64,000 bases of DNA, from the NCBI RefSeq assembly GCF_035969385.1, contig NZ_JAYKKJ010000002.1, positions 1 to 64,000 on the forward strand, in the 5' to 3' direction. Shown one piece after another: positions 16,196 to 23,519 of the stretch. The notes under the pieces were generated by a model, which saw nothing but the letters and a program-made list of their open reading frames with translations, searched no databases and had not been told where the DNA came from. A program made the translations under genes and the position numbers. How positions within the stretch are numbered: the first letter of the stretch is position 1; every line of letters begins with the position of its first letter. This DNA comes from SELP01 sp035969385. GTDB lineage: Bacteria; Pseudomonadota; Alphaproteobacteria; Rhodobacterales; Rhodobacteraceae.

Positions 16196-17446
16196 TCAGC
16201 TTACAATTCCGGCGGTTTCCACAACTGCATGGAACAGCACATCCGCGCCGGCGGCGGCCCATTCCTTGGAAATCTCCTCGGCCTCGTTGTGCGACAACCC
16301 ATCCACACAGGGGCACATCACCATTGCGGTCGGGGCGACGTCGTTGATCCAGCAGGCATCATGGCCCGCGCCCGATACGATATCCATGTGGGAATAACCC
16401 AGACGGTCCGCCGCATCGCGCACGGCCTTGACGCAGCCCTCGTCAAAGGCTGGCGGATCGAACTGGCCGACGATCTCGCAGGAAAACCCGACACCGATCT
16501 CCTCGCACAGCTTCGGCGCCCGCTCCATGAACTCCGCAACCATCGCGTTCAGCTTGTCCAGCAGATGGGTGCGCATATCGACGGTGAATACCACCTTGCC
16601 GGGGATAATGTTGCGACTGTTGGGGTAGACATCGATATGGCCAATCGCGCCCACGGCGTTCGGCTGGTTCTTCATGGCGATCTCGTGAACCAGTTCCGTG
16701 ACCAAAGCCAAACCCCGGCCCGCGTTCTTGCGCATATGCATGGGGGTGGAACCGGTATGGCTTTCCTTGCCGGTCACCGTGCATTCGATCCAGCGGAGCC
16801 CCTGCCCGTGGGTCACAACGCCAATATCTTTGCCCTCTGCCTCGAGGATCGGGCCTTGTTCGATGTGCAATTCAAAGAAGGCGTGCATCTTGCGGGTGCC
16901 GACGGGTTCGTCGCCCTTCCAGCCGATCCGCTCCAGCTCGTCGCCGAATTTCTTGCCCTTGGCGTCGGTCCGGTCATAGGCCCAGTCCTGCGTGTGCTTT
17001 CCGGCGAAAACCCCACTGGCCAGCATCGCGGGGGCAAAGCGGGTGCCTTCCTCGTTCGTCCAGTTGGTAACAACGATCGGGTGTTTCGTCTTGATCCCAA
17101 GGTCGTTGAGGCTGCGGATAATTTCCAATCCGCCCAAAACCCCGAGGACGCCATCGTATTTCCCGCCCGTGGGCTGGGTATCCAGATGCGACCCGACATA
17201 GACCGGCAGGGCGTCCGGGTCCGTCCCTTCGCGCCGCGCAAACATGTTGCCCATCGTATCGACGCCCATGGTGCACCCCGCCTCGTCGCACCATTTCTTG
17301 AACAGATGGCGGCCTTCGCCGTCTTCATCGGTCAGGGTCTGGCGATTATTGCCGCCTGCGATTCCCGGCCCGATCTTGGCCATCTCCATAAGGCTGTCCC
17401 ACAGCCGGTCGCCGTTGATCCTCAGGTTTTCACCCGGTGCAGCCAT
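16196..17446 (-). CDS. Zn-dependent beta-ureidopropionase / N-carbamoyl amino acid hydrolase (M20 family)
   Basis: Third enzyme of reductive pyrimidine breakdown, releasing beta-alanine (or its methyl form), CO2 and ammonia. The M20/HyuC-type metal motifs are present: VGSHLDTQPTGGKYDGVLG (His and bridging Asp, about residue 85), NWTNEEGTRFAPAM (Glu-Glu, near 130), FFELHIEQGP (near 195) and SGAGHDACW (near 355). The 416 residues match the family. The ATG at 17446 has AAGGGAG before it; the longer open frame upstream runs into the divergent regulator and is rejected. It is first in the catabolic-transport operon, facing two RutR-type operators. Confidence 0.9.
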   Translation of the reverse strand: MAAPGENLRINGDRLWDSLMEMAKIGPGIAGGNNRQTLTDEDGEGRHLFKKWCDEAGCTMGVDTMGNMFARREGTDPDALPVYVGSHLDTQPTGGKYDGVLGVLGGLEIIRSLNDLGIKTKHPIVVTNWTNEEGTRFAPAMLASGVFAGKHTQDWAYDRTDAKGKKFGDELERIGWKGDEPVGTRKMHAFFELHIEQGPILEAEGKDIGVVTHGQGLRWIECTVTGKESHTGSTPMHMRKNAGRGLALVTELVHEIAMKNQPNAVGAIGHIDVYPNSRNIIPGKVVFTVDMRTHLLDKLNAMVAEFMERAPKLCEEIGVGFSCEIVGQFDPPAFDEGCVKAVRDAADRLGYSHMDIVSGAGHDACWINDVAPTAMVMCPCVDGLSHNEAEEISKEWAAAGADVLFHAVVETAGIVS

Positions 17447-17505
17447 CCTTCTACTCCCTTGCCAGCTGGGCCACGCCGCTATCGGTCTCTTGATCGGCCC
17501 AGATC

Positions 17506-17521
17506 CTGACCATATGGTCGA
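17506..17521. promoter_or_regulatory. RutR-type operator 1
   Basis: CTGACCATATGGTCGA matches the E. coli RutR consensus TTGACCA-N2-TGGTCAA at 12 of 14 defined positions. It lies in the 132-base divergent gap between the ureidopropionase gene and the first TetR gene, 60 bases before the former, well placed to repress both directions until uracil or thymine is present. Confidence 0.65.
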
Positions 17522-17538
17522 GATCATGGCACCACAAC

Positions 17539-17554
17539 CTGACCAACCGGTCAA
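17539..17554. promoter_or_regulatory. RutR-type operator 2
   Basis: CTGACCAACCGGTCAA matches TTGACCA-N2-TGGTCAA at 12 of 14 defined positions. Its centre is 33 bases, about three helical turns, from that of operator 1, and it lies 25 bases before the TetR start. The pair suggests cooperative binding and autoregulation. Confidence 0.65.
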
Positions 17555-17578
17555 GAAAATTGTCGAAAGGCGCTGCAC

Positions 17579-18220
17579 ATGGCATCCCAAGTCCGCCCGC
17601 TGACCAAAAAAGAAATCCGCGAAGAGAACGAGAAGCTCATTCTTGAGGCAGCGGAAAAAGTCTTTGCCGAGGCGGGGTTCGGTGGCGCCACCATGCAGCT
17701 GATCGCCGATATGGCAGGCCTGCCCAAGGCCAATTTGCACTACTACTTCCCGACGAAAGAGGCGCTTTATCGTCAGGTCGTTCAGAACATCTTTCACGAC
17801 TGGCTGAAGGCTGCGGACATTTTCGACGAATCCCCCGGCCCGATTGAAGGGCTTGGCGCCTATATCGACGCCAAGCTGGAGATCAGCCGACGACATCCTG
17901 CGGGGTCCAAGGTCTGGGCGTCCGAGGTGATGCACCGCGCGCCCGTGATTCAGGACTACCTTGAAACCACGCTTGTGGAATGGACCGAGGGGCGCATGGC
18001 CGTCATTCAACGATGGATCGATGCCGGGCTGATGGACCCGATCGATCCCCGGCACCTGCTCTACATGCTTTGGGCCACGACCCAGCATTACGCGGACTTC
18101 GGCCACCAGATCGAAACCCTGAACAACGGACGACCGCTCAGCGACCGACAATGGCGGGACGTGAAAGAGTCGGTCAAGACGATTATCCTGAAGGGCATCG
18201 GCGCCCGGCCCGCACAATAG
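17579..18220 (+). CDS. TetR-family transcriptional regulator, RutR paralogue
   Basis: 213-residue DNA-binding regulator. The N-terminal helix-turn-helix is AGFGGATMQLIADMAGLPKANLHYYFPTKEALY (about residues 35-67). The C-terminal half matches the RutR/YcdC-like dimerisation domain, including LWATTQHYADF near residue 165. It reads divergently from the catabolic operon over two RutR-type sites and is followed 70 bases later by a second, closer RutR homologue. Probably a repressor or sensor of pyrimidine catabolism; whether it binds a different ligand from its neighbour (for example a dihydropyrimidine or ureido acid) is unknown. Confidence 0.85.
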   Translation: MASQVRPLTKKEIREENEKLILEAAEKVFAEAGFGGATMQLIADMAGLPKANLHYYFPTKEALYRQVVQNIFHDWLKAADIFDESPGPIEGLGAYIDAKLEISRRHPAGSKVWASEVMHRAPVIQDYLETTLVEWTEGRMAVIQRWIDAGLMDPIDPRHLLYMLWATTQHYADFGHQIETLNNGRPLSDRQWRDVKESVKTIILKGIGARPAQ

Positions 18221-18289
18221 GTCAAGTTTGCTCGCACTGGGGGGAAACGGATGCTATGACGGTTTGCAAGAACCGCAAAGCAGGTGCCA

Positions 18290-18910
18290 ATGGCGCAGAG
18301 TCAACCGAAACCAAAGTTTACCCGAATCCAGCAACGCAACAGGGGCCGGATCCTGGAAGCGGCGCTTCGGGTTTTTTCACAGTTCGGGTATCGCGGGTCT
18401 ACGCTGGATCAAATCGCCACCGAAGCGGGCCTGTCCAAGCCGAATATCCTTTATTATTTCGATGGCAAGGAAGCGATCCACCGGACCTTGCTCGAAAATC
18501 TTCTAGACACGTGGCTTGCTCCGTTGCGGACGATGGATGCCGACGGCGATCCGATCCGGGAAATACTTGGCTATGTCCACCGCAAGCTGGACCTGAGCCG
18601 CGACTACCCGCACGAAAGCCGCCTTTTCGCGAACGAGGTATTGCAGGGCGCGCCGCGGATCATCGACGATCTTCGGGGGGACCTGAAACAGCTGGTCGAT
18701 GAAAAGGCGGACGTTATCCGGGGCTGGAGCGCGGCAGGCAAGATCGCGGAGGTCGACCCCTACCACCTGATCTTTTCCATCTGGGCAATGACCCAACACT
18801 ACGCCGATTTCGACGTTCAGGTGCATGCTGTCATCGGTGATACAGACCCATATGACGGCGCCACCGCCTATCTGGATCAGCTCTTTACGCGTTTGCTTTC
18901 GCCTGAATAG
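18290..18910 (+). CDS. rutR: RutR-like TetR-family pyrimidine regulator
   Basis: 206-residue TetR regulator strongly resembling E. coli RutR, the uracil/thymine-responsive repressor. Shared landmarks are FSQFGYRGSTLDQIA in the DNA-binding domain, LYYFDGKEAI, KLDLSRDYPHESRLF near residue 100 and IFSIWAMTQHYADFDVQV near 165. The ATG at 18290 is preferred to the GTG 6 bases upstream. It is second in tandem after a paralogue and converges on preA, with a stem-loop between them. The operators at 17506, 17539 and probably 21667 are its likely targets. Confidence 0.85.
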   Translation: MAQSQPKPKFTRIQQRNRGRILEAALRVFSQFGYRGSTLDQIATEAGLSKPNILYYFDGKEAIHRTLLENLLDTWLAPLRTMDADGDPIREILGYVHRKLDLSRDYPHESRLFANEVLQGAPRIIDDLRGDLKQLVDEKADVIRGWSAAGKIAEVDPYHLIFSIWAMTQHYADFDVQVHAVIGDTDPYDGATAYLDQLFTRLLSPE

Positions 18911-18929
18911 AGCCTGTTTCCTCAAAGAT

Positions 18930-18953
18930 TGGCCGGACCCGAAGGCCCGGCCA
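18930..18953. terminator. Bidirectional stem-loop between rutR and preA
   Basis: TGGCCGGACC (18930-18939) pairs with GGCCCGGCCA (18944-18953), with one A-C mismatch and a CGAA tetraloop, in the 61-base gap between convergent genes. No T-run follows on either strand, so it may work as a Rho-assisted or weak terminator. Confidence 0.55.
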
Positions 18954-18971
18954 GTCGGGGAGAAATCCTTT

Positions 18972-20276
18972 CTACTCTGCGGCTTTGGCCGAAGGGTTGT
19001 TGGGATGGGTGGTCCAATTGGCGTAATCCGGCTCGACCTTCTTGCCGGTGCGCGGGTCGATGGCGCCGGGCGCCATCTGTTCCATGGTGATGCATGCCTC
19101 GACCGGGCAGACATTGACGCACAGGTTGCAGGCGACGCATTCATCATCCATCACCTCGAAAACGCGATCATCCGACATGGAAATCGCCTGATGCGAGGTA
19201 TCTTCGCAGGCGGCATAGCACCGACCGCACTTGATACAGGCATCCTGATCAATCTTGGCCTTGGTGACATAGTTCAGGTCCAGATACTGCCAGTCGGTGA
19301 CATTCGGAACCGCGCTGCCGACGAACTGATCGATAGAGGTATAGCCCTTTTCGTCCATCCATTGGGACAGGCCGGAAATCATTTCCTGAACGATCTTGAA
19401 GCCATAAGTCATGGCCGCGGTGCAGACCTGCACGTTGCCCGCGCCCAGCGCCATGAACTCGGCGGCATCGCGCCACGTCGTGATCCCGCCGATACCGCTG
19501 ATCGGCAGGCCACGGGTCTCCCCGTCGCGGGCGATCTCGGCCACCATATTCATCGCAATCGGTTTGACCGCCGGGCCGCAATATCCGCCGTGCGTTCCTT
19601 TGCCGCCGATGGTCGGTTCCGGCGCCATGTTGTCGAGATCGACCGAGGTGATCGAGTTGATCGTATTGATCAGGCTGACCGCGTCCGCACCCCCCACCTT
19701 GGCCGCGCGGGCGGGAAAGCGGATATCGGTGATGTTCGGCGTCAGCTTCACGATCACGGGCTTCGAATAGTACATCTTGCACCACTCGGTCACCATCTGG
19801 ATGTATTCAGGCACCTGCCCGACGGCAGACCCCATCCCGCGTTCGGCCATCCCGTGCGGACAGCCAAAGTTCAATTCGATCCCGTCGGCACCGGTGTCCT
19901 CGACGCGCGGCAGGATGTCTTTCCAGGACTGTTCGTCACAAGGCACCATGATCGACGCGATCAGCGCCCTGTCCGGGTAGTCCTTCTTGACCCGGGTCAT
20001 CTCGTCCAGATTCACCTGAAGCGGACGGTCGGTGATCAGTTCGATGTTGTTCAGACCCAGAAGGCGGCGGTCTGCGCCCCAGATCGCCCCGTAGCGCGGG
20101 CCATTCACGTTGACGACCGGCGGCCCTTCGGCGCCCAGCGTCTTCCAGACGACACCGCCCCAACCGGCATCGAACGCGCGGCGGACGTTGTATTCCTTGT
20201 CAGTCGGCGGGGCCGAGGCCAGCCAGAAAGGATTGGGCGAGGAAATCCCAAGGAAATTGCTTTTCAGGTCAGCCAT
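18972..20276 (-). CDS. preA: NAD-dependent dihydropyrimidine dehydrogenase subunit PreA
   Basis: Catalytic subunit that reduces uracil or thymine to the 5,6-dihydro base in the cytoplasm. The N-terminal 320 residues are a dihydroorotate-dehydrogenase-like FMN barrel (NPFWLASAPPTDKEYNVRRA, ELNFGCPHGMAERGMG, IGGITTWRDAAEFMALGAGN). The C-terminus has two [4Fe-4S] motifs, CIKCGRCYAAC and CVACNLCVNVCPVEAC. The active-site Cys region GCPHGM is intact. Length (434) fits PreA. It starts 3 bases after the preT stop, so the two form one operon and one complex. The product feeds the dihydropyrimidinase and ureidopropionase encoded across the regulator genes. Confidence 0.95.
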   Translation of the reverse strand: MADLKSNFLGISSPNPFWLASAPPTDKEYNVRRAFDAGWGGVVWKTLGAEGPPVVNVNGPRYGAIWGADRRLLGLNNIELITDRPLQVNLDEMTRVKKDYPDRALIASIMVPCDEQSWKDILPRVEDTGADGIELNFGCPHGMAERGMGSAVGQVPEYIQMVTEWCKMYYSKPVIVKLTPNITDIRFPARAAKVGGADAVSLINTINSITSVDLDNMAPEPTIGGKGTHGGYCGPAVKPIAMNMVAEIARDGETRGLPISGIGGITTWRDAAEFMALGAGNVQVCTAAMTYGFKIVQEMISGLSQWMDEKGYTSIDQFVGSAVPNVTDWQYLDLNYVTKAKIDQDACIKCGRCYAACEDTSHQAISMSDDRVFEVMDDECVACNLCVNVCPVEACITMEQMAPGAIDPRTGKKVEPDYANWTTHPNNPSAKAAE

Positions 20277-20279
20277 GGG

Positions 20280-21614
20280 TCAGCCCTTTCCCATCAGAGT
20301 TGCATGAATGTCTTCTGCCGCATCCCGGCCTTCGGCCACGGCGGTCACCGTCAGATCGTCGCCACCACTGGCGCAGTCGCCGCCCGCCCAAACGCCAGCC
20401 TTGCTGGTGCGGCCCGCGCCGGTCACGGCGATCTTTCCGGCATCGATGGTTAGCCCCGCATCGGTGGTCAGGGTCTGACCGATCGCCTTGAACACCTGAT
20501 CGGCCTTGAGCCGGAACGTCTCTCCGGTTCCTTTGAGGCCGGACCCCGTGTCCTCGGTGTATTCCAGCTCGATCTCGGTGGCGGCGCCGTTTCCATGGAC
20601 GGCAACCGGCATGGCGTTGAACAGGATTTTCACGCCTTTGGAAGCCGCAAGATCCTGTTCGAACTTGCTCGCCCCCATGCGATCGGGTCCGCGGCGGTAG
20701 GCGATTGTCACGTTCTCCGCACCAAGCAGCTTGGACTGCACGGCAGCGTCGACGGCGGTCATCCCGCCGCCGATCACCACCACGTTGCGCCCGACGGGGA
20801 GGGTCGTCAGGTCGCTGGATTGGCGCAGGTCAGAAATGAAATCCACGGCATCGGTGACGCCGGCCTTGTCTTCACCGGCGGCCCGCAGCGCGTTCACGCC
20901 CCCGAGTCCAACCGCGAGGAACACCGCATCAAACTCCGCCTGAAGCGTCTCAAGGTCGAGCCCATTGCCAAGCGCCCTGCCCGTTTCAATGGTGATCCCC
21001 CCGATCTGAAGAAGCCAGCCAATCTCGCGCGCCGCGAAGTCATCCGTGGATTTGTAGGATGCGATCCCGAATTCGTTCAGCCCCCCGGCCTTGCCCCGTG
21101 CCTCGTAGATCGTCACTTCGTGCCCGTGCATCGCAAGGCGATGGGCGCAGGACAGGCCAGCAGGCCCGGCCCCAATGACCGCCACTTTCTTGCCCGTTGC
21201 CGCGGCGCGGACAAATGGGTGCACGCCACTGTTCATGAGCGTATCGGTCGCAAATCGCTGCAGTCGGCCGATTTCGACCGGCTTGCCTTCGGCAGTCTCC
21301 CGCACGCAGACCTCTTCACAAAGGGTCTCGGTCGGGCAGACACGGGCGCACATGCCGCCGAGGATGTTCTGATGCAGAATTGTCTTGGCGGCCGCCTCGG
21401 GCGTTCCAGTCATGATCTGACGAATGAACAGCGGGATGTCGATAGATGTTGGACAGGCCGTCATACAGGGCGCGTCATGGCAGAAATAGCAGCGATCCGC
21501 GGCAACGACGGCCTCGTGCCGATCCAATGGCGGGTGCAGATCATCAAAGTTGTTGGCAAGCTCCGCTGCGGACAAGCGTCCCGCGGCAATGCCCGGTGTT
21601 GTCGGACTGGTCAT
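20280..21614 (-). CDS. preT: NAD-dependent dihydropyrimidine dehydrogenase subunit PreT
   Basis: Electron-input subunit with FAD, passing electrons from NADH through Fe-S clusters to PreA. The N-terminus is the GltD-like double cluster domain (CYFCHDAPCMTACPTSIDIP, GMCARVCPTETLCEEVC). The FAD Rossmann motif VAVIGAGPAGLSCAHRLA lies near residue 130, a second Rossmann motif for NAD(H) in VVVIGGGMTAVDAA near 275, and GGDCASGGDDLTV closes the FAD site. The ATG at 21614 (MTSPTTPG) is preferred over an upstream TTG-type start. It leads the preTA operon behind a palindrome that resembles a RutR site. Confidence 0.93.
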   Translation of the reverse strand: MTSPTTPGIAAGRLSAAELANNFDDLHPPLDRHEAVVAADRCYFCHDAPCMTACPTSIDIPLFIRQIMTGTPEAAAKTILHQNILGGMCARVCPTETLCEEVCVRETAEGKPVEIGRLQRFATDTLMNSGVHPFVRAAATGKKVAVIGAGPAGLSCAHRLAMHGHEVTIYEARGKAGGLNEFGIASYKSTDDFAAREIGWLLQIGGITIETGRALGNGLDLETLQAEFDAVFLAVGLGGVNALRAAGEDKAGVTDAVDFISDLRQSSDLTTLPVGRNVVVIGGGMTAVDAAVQSKLLGAENVTIAYRRGPDRMGASKFEQDLAASKGVKILFNAMPVAVHGNGAATEIELEYTEDTGSGLKGTGETFRLKADQVFKAIGQTLTTDAGLTIDAGKIAVTGAGRTSKAGVWAGGDCASGGDDLTVTAVAEGRDAAEDIHATLMGKG

Positions 21615-21666
21615 CGGGTTTCCCTGTTGGCTTCTTATTTCACCCCATGATGCCACAGTCCGAAAT

Positions 21667-21682
21667 TTTATCAATTGGTAAA
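21667..21682. promoter_or_regulatory. RutR-like palindrome before preT
   Basis: TTTATCAATTGGTAAA is a near-perfect 16-base inverted repeat 53 bases upstream of the preT start and agrees with TTGACCA-N2-TGGTCAA at 11 of 14 positions. Together with the sites at 17506 and 17539 it suggests one regulator controlling both halves of the pathway; it might instead be the preferred site of the RutR paralogue. Confidence 0.5.
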
Positions 21683-21710
21683 TTTTGGCAATTCAAGATG
21701 CCCTGAATAC

Positions 21711-21744
21711 AAACGGGCCGACCACCCCAAGGATGGTCGGCCCG
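21711..21744 (-). terminator. Rho-independent terminator after the LDH2-type gene
   Basis: CGGGCCGACCA (21714-21724) pairs with TGGTCGGCCCG (21734-21744). On the minus strand the stem is followed by TTTGTATT. It lies 46 bases after the stop of the upstream oxidoreductase gene and separates that cluster from the preTA promoter. Confidence 0.75.
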
Positions 21745-21789
21745 AAAACGTGTTTGGCGAATTCCCTGCCTGACCAGAGCAATGGGCGG

Positions 21790-22770
21790 TCAGCCCCCGG
21801 CTGCGAGCACCTGAACCTTGGCCCAAAGTGCATCGGGGACGTCCACAGGGTCGAACGTCCTGCGGCTGCTACCGGGAAGCCGCACACCCGGATCATTCGC
21901 GATCTCGTCCGCGAGGCGCTGAACCCGATCTGCAAGGGTTGAGGCATGGGCGGACGAGTCAATCAGAATATAGAATTGCCCAAGATCATGCGGCGGCCCG
22001 TTTTCGGCCTTCAGCCCCTTCACGTCCAGCGAGTTGACAGACCCGGTCAGGCCCGCCGCCAGAAACTCGACCAAAAGGCCCAGCGCCCACCCCTTGTAGC
22101 TTGCCGAACTCACGAGCGACCCGCCAAGCGCCGTGGCGGGATCGGTTGTGGGGTTGCCATCTTTGTCAACGGCCCAGCCCAGCGGGATGTCCTCCCCTGC
22201 GGCCTGCGCCATGGTGATCTTGCCCAACGCCACAGCAGAGGTCGAAAAATCCGCGTGCATCGCCGGCCCGTCTGCGCCGGGGATCGTAAAGGCAATCGGG
22301 TTGGTCCCAATCAGGGGCTTTTTGCCGCCCGGCCCGGACACAATTGCCGAGGCATTGGTAAACCCGATACCGATCAACCCCGCCGCGGCGATCTGTTCGG
22401 TAAAGTACCCAAGCGACGTGCAGGTGTGCGAGTGGCAAACAGCCAAGCTGGCGATCCCGTTCTTGCGGGCAGCGTCAATCGCCAACGGCAGGGCCCGCGA
22501 AAAGGCAGGCTGCGCAAAGCCAAGCCGCGCGTCGGCGGTTATCGCCCCCGGGCGGGATTCCGTGATGATGGGATCGACCTTGCCGTCAACCCGGCCCGAA
22601 ACCAGCTGCCGACAGTAGCTTTCCAGATAGTAGAGGCCGCAGATCACATTGCCGACCTCTTCGGCGCGGGCGACCGCACGCGCCACTTCGACGGCCTGCC
22701 AGTCAGCCGCACCGTGGGCGGTCAGGGCCTTGCGGCTGACCTCTTCAATCTCGGTTACGGCAATCTGCAT
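21790..22770 (-). CDS. LDH2/malate dehydrogenase-type NAD(P)H oxidoreductase
   Basis: Member of the Ldh_2 superfamily (malate/L-lactate/ureidoglycolate dehydrogenases, sulfolactate dehydrogenase, piperideine-2-carboxylate reductase), which has a non-Rossmann NAD(P) fold. Visible signatures are AVCHSHTCTSLGYFTEQIAAAG (catalytic His region, near residue 115), GGKKPLIGTNPIAFTIPG and SYKGWALGLLVEFLAAGLTG near 225. The ATG at 22770 starts MQIAVTEIEEVSRKAL. It is the last gene of a five-gene operon with DUF3726, an unknown protein, an M19 dipeptidase and an aldehyde dehydrogenase. The substrate cannot be assigned from sequence; a 2-oxo/2-hydroxy acid or cyclic imine is likely. Confidence 0.85.
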   Translation of the reverse strand: MQIAVTEIEEVSRKALTAHGAADWQAVEVARAVARAEEVGNVICGLYYLESYCRQLVSGRVDGKVDPIITESRPGAITADARLGFAQPAFSRALPLAIDAARKNGIASLAVCHSHTCTSLGYFTEQIAAAGLIGIGFTNASAIVSGPGGKKPLIGTNPIAFTIPGADGPAMHADFSTSAVALGKITMAQAAGEDIPLGWAVDKDGNPTTDPATALGGSLVSSASYKGWALGLLVEFLAAGLTGSVNSLDVKGLKAENGPPHDLGQFYILIDSSAHASTLADRVQRLADEIANDPGVRLPGSSRRTFDPVDVPDALWAKVQVLAAGG

Positions 22771-22805
22771 GGCGGTTCCTTTCACAAATCTGGCTTTGTT
22801 AGAGC

Positions 22806-23519
22806 CTAATCGTTGTCACTCTCTCCGGCGCCTGCGTCTGCACGGGACTTCTCTGACGGCGGCACGGTCGTCTTCATGGCAAAGCTATTCAAGGCCTCGA
22901 TTACTCTACGATCCAAGCGGCAAACCGTCTGCGATAAATGCGCAATATTCGTGTCTGACAAAGCCTGAATGCCAATTGCGGCGTTTTGCACCCCAAGCAG
23001 TTCCGACACGCCGTCCGGCGCGACCTCTCCGGATCCTACCTTTACCGCACCGCCAGCCCAATCCAGACAAACGGTCTGGCCAGTCCGACGCGCTGCTCCG
23101 GCCAGGAACGACATTAGCAGGATGGGCGCGGCAGTCGGCCCCAGCGAAACTCGCGACGGACCGATGGGTCCAAGATCGGTCCCAGCGAAGTCGGAAATGG
23201 TCGCGCCAAGGGCAATCGGGCAGAGCAATCCGGCATCCAAGCGCGACCAACCACCGGACGTGATGGCCAGACGATCACGGCAGTCCACGACCCCGGCTTG
23301 CAGGTAGGTCAAAAGCGCAGCGGGCCCGTCAATCCCACGAGCGGCCAACCACCCGGCGGCGACCCCGGCCTCCTCGGCAAGCCCCCATGACATTCCGGCA
23401 CCGCGCGCAGCCTTGCTGCACAGTGTCTCCACTTCATTTTGCGACAGGGTCACCTTCCCCTCGCCCGAATCGGTCCAATCCGTTCCCGCGCGGGTTGGGT
23501 CGTTTGGTTCGGCTGTCAT
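22806..23519 (-). CDS. DUF3726 domain protein
   Basis: This 237-residue protein has features of DUF3726: a helical start with VTLSQNEVETLCSKAARGAGMSWGLAEEAG near residue 25, a central region with GWSRLDAGLLCPIALGATISD, and a C-terminal helical part ending in an acidic, probably disordered tail. No signal peptide or membrane helix. Its ATG overlaps the TGA of the upstream 556-residue unknown protein (ATGA), indicating coupled synthesis and probably a complex. DUF3726 has no established function to my knowledge; the operon implies a metabolic role. Confidence 0.78.
   Translation of the reverse strand: MTAEPNDPTRAGTDWTDSGEGKVTLSQNEVETLCSKAARGAGMSWGLAEEAGVAAGWLAARGIDGPAALLTYLQAGVVDCRDRLAITSGGWSRLDAGLLCPIALGATISDFAGTDLGPIGPSRVSLGPTAAPILLMSFLAGAARRTGQTVCLDWAGGAVKVGSGEVAPDGVSELLGVQNAAIGIQALSDTNIAHLSQTVCRLDRRVIEALNSFAMKTTVPPSEKSRADAGAGESDND

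Noticed and set aside
16182..16199. CTGAAT/ATTCAG inverted repeat between dihydropyrimidinase and ureidopropionase genes, as a terminator or operator
   Set aside because: The stem is only 6 bp, it includes the ureidopropionase stop codon, has no T-run, and lies between genes that appear co-transcribed.
18825..20453. Long plus-strand open frame across preA (542 residues)
   Set aside because: It is antisense to preA, which has complete FMN and Fe-S motifs; the plus-strand translation is Arg/Asp/His-rich without family features.
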